From: Chryseobacterium scophthalmum
GTDB lineage: Bacteria; Bacteroidota; Bacteroidia; Flavobacteriales; Weeksellaceae
NCBI RefSeq assembly: GCF_900143185.1
Contig: NZ_FSRQ01000001.1
Location: forward strand, 1,426,001-1,490,000
Direction of reading: 5' to 3'
Length of the DNA stretch: 64,000 nucleotides
A program made the translations under genes and the position numbers. Positions 57,040-64,000 of this stretch are shown piece after piece (the first letter of the stretch is position 1; each line of letters starts with the position of its first letter). The notes beneath the pieces were generated by a model that saw only the letters and a list, made by a program, of their open reading frames with translations, was not told the DNA's origin and made no database searches.

Positions 57040-58929
57040 TTACTTAACTTCTTCGAAGTCTGCATCCTGAACATCTTCTGCTCCGTTTGCCTGACCTTGA
57101 GTTTGTTGAGCTCCTGCATCTGCACCTTGACCTTGTGCATACATTTCTTCTGAAGCGGCCATCCAAGCTGCATCTAAAGCTTCAGTTTTAGCTTTTACAT
57201 CATCTCCGTTTTTAGCTTCGAAAGCTGCTTTCAATTCTGTGTGAGCAGTTTCAATTGCGGCTTTTTTGTCTGCAGATAATTTATCACCAAACTCTTTCAA
57301 TTGCTTTTCAGTTTGGAAGATCAATCCGTCAGCTTTATTGAAGATTTCAACTTCTTCTTTTCTCTTGTTATCTGCTGCAGAATTTTCCTGAGCTTCTTTT
57401 TTCATTCTTTCGATTTCTTCGTCAGAAAGACCTGAAGAAGCCTGAATTTTAATAGACTGCTCTTTACCAGTTCCTTTATCTTTAGCAGAAACGCTCAAGA
57501 TTCCGTTTGCATCGATGTCGAAAGTTACTTCAATTTGAGGAACTCCTCTTTGTGCTGGTGGAATATCTGTAAGGTCGAATCTACCGATTTCTTTGTTATC
57601 GTTGAACATTGGTCTTTCACCCTGTCCTACTCTGATGCTTACAGCCGGCTGGTTGTCAGATGCTGTAGAGAATACTTCAGATTTTTTAGTTGGGATCGTA
57701 GTGTTTGCATCAATTAATTTAGTGAAAACAGAACCCATTGTTTCAATACCTAAAGAAAGTGGTGTAACATCTAACAAAAGAACGTCAGTTACATCTCCAG
57801 TTAAAACTCCACCTTGGATTGCTGCACCAATTGCTACAACCTCATCCGGGTTAACACCTTTTGAAGGTTTTTTACCGAAGAATTTCTCAACTTCTTCCTG
57901 AATGATCGGGATTCTTGTAGAACCACCTACCAAGATTACTTCGTCGATATCTGAGATAGAAAGACCTGCATCAGAAAGCGCTTTTTTACAAGGCTCCATA
58001 GATCTTCTTACCAAATCTGCAGATAATTGCTCAAATTTAGCTTTAGTTAAAGTCTTCACTAAGTGTTTAGGACCTGTAGCTGTAGCTGTGATATAAGGAA
58101 GGTTGATTTCAGTTTGAGGAGAAGAAGACAATTCAATTTTTGCTTTTTCAGCTGCTTCTTTCAATCTTTGTAATGCAATTGCATCAGATTTCAAGTCAAC
58201 ACCTTCTTCAGCTTTGAATTCGTCTGCCATCCAGTTGATAATTACATCATCAAAGTCATCACCTCCTAAGTGTGTATCACCATTTGTAGACAATACTTCG
58301 AAAACTCCGTCTCCTAAATCCAGGATAGAAACGTCAAAAGTACCACCACCTAAATCGTAAACTGCGATTTTCTGGTCTTTGTGAGACTTATCCATACCGT
58401 AAGCCAAAGCAGCAGCTGTAGGCTCGTTGATAATTCTTTCAACTTTAAGACCAGCGATTTCTCCTGCTTCTTTTGTAGCCTGTCTTTGAGCATCGTTAAA
58501 GTAAGCCGGAACAGTGATTACTGCTCTTGTTACTTCCTGTCCAAGATAATCTTCAGCAGTTTTCTTCATTTTTTGAAGAGTCATTGCAGAAATTTCCTGT
58601 GGCGTATATTCTCTGTCGTCGATTTTTACTTTTACAGTATCGTTTGGTCCAGCTACTACTTCATAAGGTACTCTAGAGATTTCTTTAGCATCTTCTTTGA
58701 AGTGTGTACCGATAAATCTTTTGATAGAATATACCGTTTTCTTTGGATTTGTTACAGCCTGTCTTTTTGCAGGATCTCCTACTTTTCTTTCACCATCTTC
58801 TGTAAACGCTACAATAGAAGGAGTTGTTCTTTTACCTTCTGCATTAGGGATAACTACAGCATCTTTACCTTCCATTACTGCAACGCAAGAGTTGGTTGTA
58901 CCTAAGTCAATTCCGATAATTTTACTCAT
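57040..58929 (-). CDS. dnaK: molecular chaperone DnaK (Hsp70)
   Basis: A 629-residue Hsp70. The ATPase domain (about 1-380) has [31 protein letters not shown] and [14 protein letters not shown], the three Hsp70 signatures. The interdomain linker [18 protein letters not shown] leads into the substrate-binding domain. The C-terminal lid ends in a Gln/Gly-rich tail and the acidic [12 protein letters not shown], typical of bacterial DnaK. It folds and protects proteins with DnaJ and GrpE, which are not adjacent here. It seems monocistronic; no CIRCE repeat was seen upstream. Confidence 0.97.
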   Translation of the reverse strand: MSKIIGIDLGTTNSCVAVMEGKDAVVIPNAEGKRTTPSIVAFTEDGERKVGDPAKRQAVTNPKKTVYSIKRFIGTHFKEDAKEISRVPYEVVAGPNDTVKVKIDDREYTPQEISAMTLQKMKKTAEDYLGQEVTRAVITVPAYFNDAQRQATKEAGEIAGLKVERIINEPTAAALAYGMDKSHKDQKIAVYDLGGGTFDVSILDLGDGVFEVLSTNGDTHLGGDDFDDVIINWMADEFKAEEGVDLKSDAIALQRLKEAAEKAKIELSSSPQTEINLPYITATATGPKHLVKTLTKAKFEQLSADLVRRSMEPCKKALSDAGLSISDIDEVILVGGSTRIPIIQEEVEKFFGKKPSKGVNPDEVVAIGAAIQGGVLTGDVTDVLLLDVTPLSLGIETMGSVFTKLIDANTTIPTKKSEVFSTASDNQPAVSIRVGQGERPMFNDNKEIGRFDLTDIPPAQRGVPQIEVTFDIDANGILSVSAKDKGTGKEQSIKIQASSGLSDEEIERMKKEAQENSAADNKRKEEVEIFNKADGLIFQTEKQLKEFGDKLSADKKAAIETAHTELKAAFEAKNGDDVKAKTEALDAAWMAASEEMYAQGQGADAGAQQTQGQANGAEDVQDADFEEVK

Positions 58930-59024
58930 AATATTTATATTTTTTCTAATTTTTAAATTTAATTACATTCTCAATTTCTCAATTTCTGTACCATTAGAAT
59001 TTTTGTGACAAATTGACATAAAAA

Positions 59025-59054
59025 ACAAAAACTCCGATTATATCGAAGTTTTGT
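59025..59054 (-). terminator. terminator after the M43 protease
   Basis: ACAAAAACTCCGA (59025-59037) pairs with TCGAAGTTTTGT (59043-59054) with a small bulge; on the minus strand it is followed by a T-rich tract, 27 nt past the stop. Confidence 0.7.
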
Positions 59055-59081
59055 TTTAGTAAAAGCTGGAAATATTTTCAC

Positions 59082-60299
59082 TTATTTTTTGATAAATTTC
59101 ATAGACTTGATGAAGTTTTTATCATTGTAAGTTCTTACATAGTAAACTCCGTCAGCAAAATCTTTCACATCAATTTTATCAGTTTCATTTTTAATGAACG
59201 CTTTTCTAATCAATCTTCCTTCAGCATTAAATATTTCTACTTCATTAATTTTAACTAATGGTGATGCTATTGAAATATATTGTGTTGTAGGGTTTGGAAA
59301 TAAATTTATTGAATTTGCCTTTTCAACTTCATTAACTGACAAAAAGGTACATGCATTAGAATTTAAAAGACTGGCTCTAGGACCAGACATTGTATTTGAT
59401 TTGATTGTTTTCTGATCTGTTGTAAACAATGCCATTTCTGTATCTGTTACATAATTCATAAACATTGCTCCATTTGTAGTTGGAGTACACATATTTGAAT
59501 TATCCGGAAAAACATTTCCTCCACCGTGAGGATTATCAATAGCAGGTGTATCTGCACATCCGTCATCATTATCAGGTGTTCCACAAAGACTGTCATCTTC
59601 ACCCCAAGGATGTAGAAGCCCAAAATAATGTCCAATTTCATGAGTAGCAGTTCTACCACCATTATAAGGATATTGAGCAGCGCCATTTGTTCCAAAATAA
59701 TTATACCCTATCGCTAATCCATCAAAAGCCATTCCCGCTGCATCTGGCAAATACGCCCAACCTAAATAAGGATTTGGCATATCTCCTACCCAAATATTCA
59801 AATATTTTGTTGGATCCCAAGCTCCAAGTCCTGAAGCTTGATAATAATTATTTGGAAAGTTAAAACTAGAAGCTACAGATTTTCTTTCTATACCTGTAGT
59901 AGTAGTTCCGTCACTTTTCACTGTTGCTAAGCAGAAAACCAGTTCCATATCAGCGCCAAAAGGCTTAAACGCATCAGGAACAACAGAATTATAATCTGTA
60001 TTTAATTTTCTAAAGTCAGCATTAAGTACCGCAATTTGCGAAGCAATCTGAGCATCAGAAATGTTTTGATTTGCATTTTTATACAAAACATGTACCACAA
60101 TAGGAATAGTTACAACTGTTTGGGTATTTTTAGCAGTTGTATTTTTAGTTGTTAAATAATTCCTTAAATCCTGTTTTTTTGCTAACGCATCCGGGTTATT
60201 TGCAAAAAACTCCTTCATTTTCTCATCTGTCCCACAGAATCGTTGTCCATCAACATGTGCAATCATCAAAATTGCAAGAAATAGTAGATATTTTTTCAT
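59082..60299 (-). CDS. M43 family zinc metalloprotease with T9SS sorting domain
   Basis: A 405-residue secreted metalloprotease of the pappalysin family (M43B, cytophagalysin-like). The signal peptide MKKYLLFLAILMIAHVDGQ is followed by a short propeptide and the catalytic domain from about 62 (VVTIPIVVHVLYKNANQNISDAQI). The zinc site is HEIGHYFGLLH (220-230; His220, Glu221, His224, His230) and the Met-turn is MFMNYVTD. CGTPDNDDGCADTP holds family cysteines and calcium-type acidic residues. The last 75 residues are a T9SS type A sorting domain (INLFPNPTTQYISI ... GVYYVRTYNDKNFIKSMKFIKK). Exported by type IX secretion, probably for extracellular protein breakdown. Confidence 0.9.
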   Translation of the reverse strand: MKKYLLFLAILMIAHVDGQRFCGTDEKMKEFFANNPDALAKKQDLRNYLTTKNTTAKNTQTVVTIPIVVHVLYKNANQNISDAQIASQIAVLNADFRKLNTDYNSVVPDAFKPFGADMELVFCLATVKSDGTTTTGIERKSVASSFNFPNNYYQASGLGAWDPTKYLNIWVGDMPNPYLGWAYLPDAAGMAFDGLAIGYNYFGTNGAAQYPYNGGRTATHEIGHYFGLLHPWGEDDSLCGTPDNDDGCADTPAIDNPHGGGNVFPDNSNMCTPTTNGAMFMNYVTDTEMALFTTDQKTIKSNTMSGPRASLLNSNACTFLSVNEVEKANSINLFPNPTTQYISIASPLVKINEVEIFNAEGRLIRKAFIKNETDKIDVKDFADGVYYVRTYNDKNFIKSMKFIKK

Positions 60300-60621
60300 T
60301 TTAATTAATTTAATCTACTAAAGTAAATATTTTATACAATAGCTCCCAAAAAACTTAAAAACAAACAAATAATATAATTTAAAACAATAAATAACTACAG
60401 TTATATAATAAACATCAAAAAAAACATTTTTAAAATAATTTAACAATAATATCACCACTTAATAACAATAAATAAATAAATAAATAAAAAAACAAAAATT
60501 TAAACTTTAACATACTATAAAATTATAATATGAAATATTTCAGATGAAAACTTCTTTTGCTTCAACTAAAAATTTAATTAAGAATTAACTTTAGATCTCG
60601 ATAATCAATCAGTTTTATTAG
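60300..60621. other. AT-rich intergenic region with a TAAA microsatellite
   Basis: About 320 nt between divergent genes, almost all A and T. It includes five tandem AATA/TAAA units near 60465-60488. No gene or stable structure seen. Confidence 0.5.
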
Positions 60622-60629
60622 TATTTTTG
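60622..60629 (+). promoter_or_regulatory. -7 promoter element for ppk1
   Basis: TATTTTTG is a perfect TAnnTTTG element 19 nt before the ATG at 60649. No TTG in the -33 window. Confidence 0.5.
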
Positions 60630-60648
60630 ATAAATTTTACACACAAAT

Positions 60649-62721
60649 ATGTCTTTACATTTTAATCCCAGAGATGTTACCTGGTTAGCATTTAACGAAA
60701 GAGTTTTACAGGAAGCAATGGACGAAAACGTGCCGCTTCATCTCAGAATTCGTTTTCTTGGGATTTTCTCAAATAATCTGGATGAGTTTTTCAGAGTGCG
60801 TGTTGCCGGTCTGAAGCGTGCGATGGACTTTAAAGAAAAAGTAATTGCCGAATCATTTTATCAGCCACCTTCGAAAATTCTCCAGAGAATTAATGAAATT
60901 GTAATTACCCAGCAAGCAAACTTCGACAAAACCTGGAAAAAAATTCAGGTTGAAATGGCAGAGCAGAAAGTCTTTATTAAAACTTCAAAAAATCTCACTG
61001 CCAAACAGAAAGAATTTGTAAGACAATATTTCGATGAAGTAGTGGAAGCCAATGTCATCCCGATTCTTCTTCACGAAAACACACCCATGCCTTACATGAG
61101 AGACAAAAGTTTGTACCTCGGTGTTGCCATGAGAAAAAAAGACTGGAATTACCACAGCAATTATGCAATTATAGAAATTCCGTCACGTTTTGTGGGAAGA
61201 TTTGTTTTGTTACCTACAGAAGATCCTGAAGAAAAAAATGTCATGTTGCTAGAAGATGTCATTACATTCAACCTACCTCACATATTTTCTTATTTCGGAT
61301 ATGATGAATTTTCTGCCCATGCTTTTAAAGTAACAAAAGATGCCGAGATGGATATTGATAACGACATCAAAACCAACTTTGCAGAAAAGATAGAAAAAGG
61401 CCTCAAAAACCGTAGAAAAGGGAAACCGACCCGTTTTGTTTTTGATAAAGATATGGATAAGGCAATGCTCGAATTGCTCATTAGAAAATTAAATTTAAGC
61501 AAAAAAGACAGTATTATTCCCGGAGGAAAGATTCATAATTTTAAACATTTCATGGATTTTCCTGATGTTATTGAATATGGCAAAAAACCGGTAGAAAGAA
61601 CATCTTTTACGCATCAAGCTTTTGAACATGGTGAAAGAGTGACCGACGTTATTTTGAAACAAGACGTTTTACTGAGTTTTCCTTATCATACTTACACACC
61701 GGTAATCGACTTGTTGCGTGAAGCTGCAATGGATCCGGATGTGAAGTCTATTCAAATTACCGCTTATCGTTTGGCGAGTAATTCAAAGATAAGCAACGCG
61801 TTAATTTATGCTGCCAGAAATGGTAAAGAAGTAACCGTAATGCTAGAATTACAGGCAAGATTTGATGAAGAATCGAATCTGATGTGGAAAGAAATGTTTG
61901 AACCTGAAGGAATTACTGTTTTAATAGGAATTCCGGACAAAAAAGTTCATGCTAAACTGTGTATTATTAAAAAAAGAGTGCACAACAAAACGCTTCAATA
62001 TGGTTTTGTAAGTACAGGAAATTTCAACGAAAAAACTGCCAAAATTTATGGTGACCATTTAATAATGACTTCTGACAGAGGCATTATGGCAGATATCAAT
62101 AAAGTTTTTACCGTACTGAAAAAACCGAAGGAGGATTATCTTTCAGTTCTAAAGACTTGTAAAAAGCTGATGGTTTGTCCGCAGTTCATGCGTGAAAAAA
62201 TCGTACACCACATCGATAAAGAAATTGAAGAAGCCAAAGCCGGAAGAAAAGCTGAAATGATTATTAAGGCAAATTCTGTAAGCGACCGTGCTTTAATTAC
62301 CAAAATGTATGAGGCTGCAGAAGCAGGTGTGGTCATCAGAGTGATTGTAAGAGGAATTTATTGTGCGATCAATCAGAAAGAATTTAAGCAGAAAATTAAA
62401 GCAATAAGTATTGTTGACGAATATCTGGAACATGCACGAGTAATGTATTTTTACAATAAAGGTTCTGAAGATATCTACATTTCTTCTGCCGATTGGATGA
62501 ATAGAAACTTAGATTACAGAATAGAGGCAGCTGCGAAAATTTCCGATAAAAATCTTAAAAAGGAATTGAAAGACATTCTTGATATTCAGTTAAAAGATAA
62601 TGTAAAGGCTAGAATTTTAGACAAAAAACTCAGCAACGAGTACATTAGCAATGGTGAAAAAGAATGTCGCTCACAGATTGAAACCTATAAATATCTGAAA
62701 GCAAAAACTTCTGCAAAGTAG
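60649..62721 (+). CDS. ppk1: polyphosphate kinase 1
   Basis: A 690-residue enzyme that reversibly makes polyphosphate from ATP. N-terminal domain: FNPRDVTWLAFNERVLQEAMDENVPLHLRIRFLGIFSNNLDEFFRVRVAGLKR. The two catalytic-domain histidines are His434 in DKKVHAKLCII (autophosphorylated, like E. coli His435) and His595 in EYLEHARVMYFYNKG (like His592). FVSTGNFNEKTAKIYGDHLIMT and DIYISSADWMNRNLDYRIEAA are also conserved. It is full length. The ppx gene follows 111 nt downstream on the same strand, so synthesis and breakdown are encoded together. Confidence 0.95.
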   Translation: MSLHFNPRDVTWLAFNERVLQEAMDENVPLHLRIRFLGIFSNNLDEFFRVRVAGLKRAMDFKEKVIAESFYQPPSKILQRINEIVITQQANFDKTWKKIQVEMAEQKVFIKTSKNLTAKQKEFVRQYFDEVVEANVIPILLHENTPMPYMRDKSLYLGVAMRKKDWNYHSNYAIIEIPSRFVGRFVLLPTEDPEEKNVMLLEDVITFNLPHIFSYFGYDEFSAHAFKVTKDAEMDIDNDIKTNFAEKIEKGLKNRRKGKPTRFVFDKDMDKAMLELLIRKLNLSKKDSIIPGGKIHNFKHFMDFPDVIEYGKKPVERTSFTHQAFEHGERVTDVILKQDVLLSFPYHTYTPVIDLLREAAMDPDVKSIQITAYRLASNSKISNALIYAARNGKEVTVMLELQARFDEESNLMWKEMFEPEGITVLIGIPDKKVHAKLCIIKKRVHNKTLQYGFVSTGNFNEKTAKIYGDHLIMTSDRGIMADINKVFTVLKKPKEDYLSVLKTCKKLMVCPQFMREKIVHHIDKEIEEAKAGRKAEMIIKANSVSDRALITKMYEAAEAGVVIRVIVRGIYCAINQKEFKQKIKAISIVDEYLEHARVMYFYNKGSEDIYISSADWMNRNLDYRIEAAAKISDKNLKKELKDILDIQLKDNVKARILDKKLSNEYISNGEKECRSQIETYKYLKAKTSAK

Positions 62722-62832
62722 CATCAATAAAAGAGGATTTAATAATAACAAAATAATATTTCCGTAAATTTGGCTTTTAAAAATCACCAAACCGCAAATC
62801 AAATAACTGTAAATCAATAAAATACAATCAAA

Positions 62833-63720
62833 ATGATCATTGCAGCGATAGACATAGGAAGTAATGCAGCCCGACTTTTAATCAATGAGGTAAAAATTCA
62901 AAACGGAAAACCTGAGTTTATTAAATTAAATCTTCTCCGAATACCTTTGCGATTAGGAATGGATGTTTTCACCCTTGGAAAAATCGGTGCCGAAAGAGAA
63001 AAAATGGTCTTAGATTCTATGAAGATTTTCAGTGATTTGATGAAAGTTTACAAAGTAGAACATTACAGAGCCTGCGCAACGAGCGCCATGCGTGATGCCG
63101 AAAATGGTAAAGAAATTATTGAAAAAGTAAAAAACCACTCCGATATTACCATAGAAATTATTTCCGGAGACGAAGAAGCAACTTTGGTCTATGAAAATCA
63201 CGTTGCAGAAGGTCTTGACAAAGATTTTGCCTATCTTTATGTAGATGTTGGTGGAGGTTCTACTGAGCTTACGTTCTATGAAAATGATAAAATGGTCTAC
63301 GAAAAATCTTTCAACATCGGAACAATTCGTCTTCTCAACAATCTCGTGACAGAAGACAACTGGAAAGATATGAAAGAAGAAATTAAGGCAAATATCATCA
63401 GTAAAAAACAAATTGTAGCCATCGGTTCCGGCGGAAACATCAACAAAGTTTTCTCAATGAGCAAAACCAAAGACGGAAAACCCATGTCTATTGCTTATCT
63501 GAAGAAAGCTTACAAAGAATTTAACACACTTACCGTTGACGAAAGAATGACAAAATATGGCTTCCGTGAAGACAGAGCCGATGTTTTGGTTCATGCTTTA
63601 AAAATTTATAATTTAGTAATGCATTGGGCAGATATCAATAAGATTTTTGTTCCGAAAATTTCTGTTGCGGATGGTTTGATTCATAATATTTATGAGAGAG
63701 TTTCGGGGGAGAACTCTTAG
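62833..63720 (+). CDS. ppx: exopolyphosphatase, Ppx/GppA family
   Basis: A 295-residue ASKHA-fold phosphatase that removes terminal phosphate from polyphosphate or cleaves pppGpp. AAIDIGSNAARLLI at 4-17 is the phosphate-1 motif, EIISGDEEATLVYENHVAEG is conserved, and YVDVGGGSTELTFYE is the phosphate-2 motif. VAIGSGGNINKVF follows. It is the short form without the C-terminal HD-like domain of E. coli Ppx. Its place behind ppk1 favours exopolyphosphatase over pppGpp hydrolase. Confidence 0.9.
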   Translation: MIIAAIDIGSNAARLLINEVKIQNGKPEFIKLNLLRIPLRLGMDVFTLGKIGAEREKMVLDSMKIFSDLMKVYKVEHYRACATSAMRDAENGKEIIEKVKNHSDITIEIISGDEEATLVYENHVAEGLDKDFAYLYVDVGGGSTELTFYENDKMVYEKSFNIGTIRLLNNLVTEDNWKDMKEEIKANIISKKQIVAIGSGGNINKVFSMSKTKDGKPMSIAYLKKAYKEFNTLTVDERMTKYGFREDRADVLVHALKIYNLVMHWADINKIFVPKISVADGLIHNIYERVSGENS

Positions 63721-63723
63721 GTT

Positions 63724-64000
63724 ATGACTGAAGAAAATAAAATTCCAAAAACACAAAAAGACCTTCGATTATGGATGGAAGAAAATTGTTACGATTTTCG
63801 TGGATATTCTATAGCTCAAAATGCAATTTCTGAAGGTTTTGGAATTGAAAAATCAAATGAAATTTATATTTGGTATTATACTGATTATAATAAAAAAGAA
63901 AATTTAAAATACTTCAAAACTGAGAGCGAAATTGTTGAATATGCTTTCAATCAAATAAAGTCTGATAAATGGGCTAAAGCAAATTGTATTGGTTTTGGAG
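63724..64000 (+). CDS. hypothetical protein, 3'-truncated
   Basis: Open frame from the ATG at 63724 (3 nt after the ppx stop) to the window edge, 92 residues so far: starts MTEENKIPKTQKDLRLWM, continues with IWYYTDYNKKENLKYF and ends GFG. It is charged and aromatic, without signal peptide or recognised domain. The tight spacing to ppx suggests co-transcription. Codon use matches its neighbours and the frame stays open, so it is probably real, but its function is unknown. Confidence 0.65.
   Translation, partial: MTEENKIPKTQKDLRLWMEENCYDFRGYSIAQNAISEGFGIEKSNEIYIWYYTDYNKKENLKYFKTESEIVEYAFNQIKSDKWAKANCIGFG

Noticed and set aside
58381-58905. 174-codon plus-strand frame opposite dnaK
   Set aside because: Shadow of the strongly conserved dnaK coding sequence, with Cys/Phe/Ser-rich composition.
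60465-60490. TAAA/AATA tandem units as a possible CRISPR or functional repeat
   Set aside because: Only a short simple-sequence run in AT-rich DNA, without spacers.

Overview
The window looks like an ordinary chromosomal stretch from a flavobacterium of the Weeksellaceae, most likely Chryseobacterium or a near relative. The basis is: AT-rich DNA; Bacteroidota-type promoters (TTG, about 19-20 nt, then TAnnTTTG); gliding genes gldB and gldC; two type IX secretion substrates; a SusC/SusD pair; an alkaline phosphatase that closely matches, from memory, PafA of Elizabethkingia meningoseptica; and a bacteriophytochrome with its heme oxygenase. No rRNA, tRNA, CRISPR array, intact transposon or prophage was found. 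The genus is inferred; no marker gene settles it.

Layout. 0-3.4 kb: end of an MFS transporter, a membrane zincin-like protein, and a minus-strand group (old yellow enzyme, DUF2752, CCC-motif protein). 3.4-7.4 kb: cytidine deaminase, then a cobalamin riboswitch controlling a BtuB-type TonB receptor and a surface beta-propeller lipoprotein that resembles BtuG. 7.4-16.3 kb: CCA-adding enzyme, threonylcarbamoyl-AMP synthase, a GIY-YIG nuclease framed by inverted copies of a short repeat, DinB and GNAT proteins, a cystathionine gamma-synthase-type enzyme, gldC, gldB, nadE, and a secreted barnase followed by barstar. 16.3-26.9 kb: an ABC transporter whose permease is fused to a TlpA-like thioredoxin, pafA, an S41 protease, a TetR regulator with an SDR oxidoreductase, and a Fur-family regulator divergent from a thioredoxin-reductase-like flavoprotein. 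26.9-29 kb: a small AT-rich accessory patch (lipoprotein, a frameshifted secreted protein, HNH nuclease). 29-37 kb: mdh, bphO-bphP, an RDD membrane protein, a YejK-type nucleoid protein, and an unknown gene behind a sigma-54-like promoter. 37-42.3 kb: susD, susC and a lone receiver-domain protein. 42.4-45.6 kb: TPP riboswitch and thiM-thiE-thiD-tenA salvage operon. 45.9-51.4 kb: a membrane AraC regulator, two tandem serine hydrolases and a GMC oxidoreductase. 51.9-60.3 kb: a large repeat-rich T9SS protein, a cold-shock protein, dnaK and an M43 T9SS metalloprotease. 60.6-64 kb: ppk1, ppx and the start of an unknown gene.

The genes form several small functional groups: B12 capture at the cell surface under B12 control; thiamin salvage under TPP control; red-light sensing with chromophore supply; polyphosphate synthesis and breakdown; and a nuclease with its inhibitor. 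The most noteworthy items are the permease-thioredoxin fusion, the GIY-YIG gene bracketed by a repeat that recurs as a 107-bp element between barnase and barstar, a separate promoter for barstar, the BtuG-like gene, a single-base homopolymer frameshift, and a dispersed repeat inserted in frame inside a coding gene. I saw no clearly new multi-gene system.
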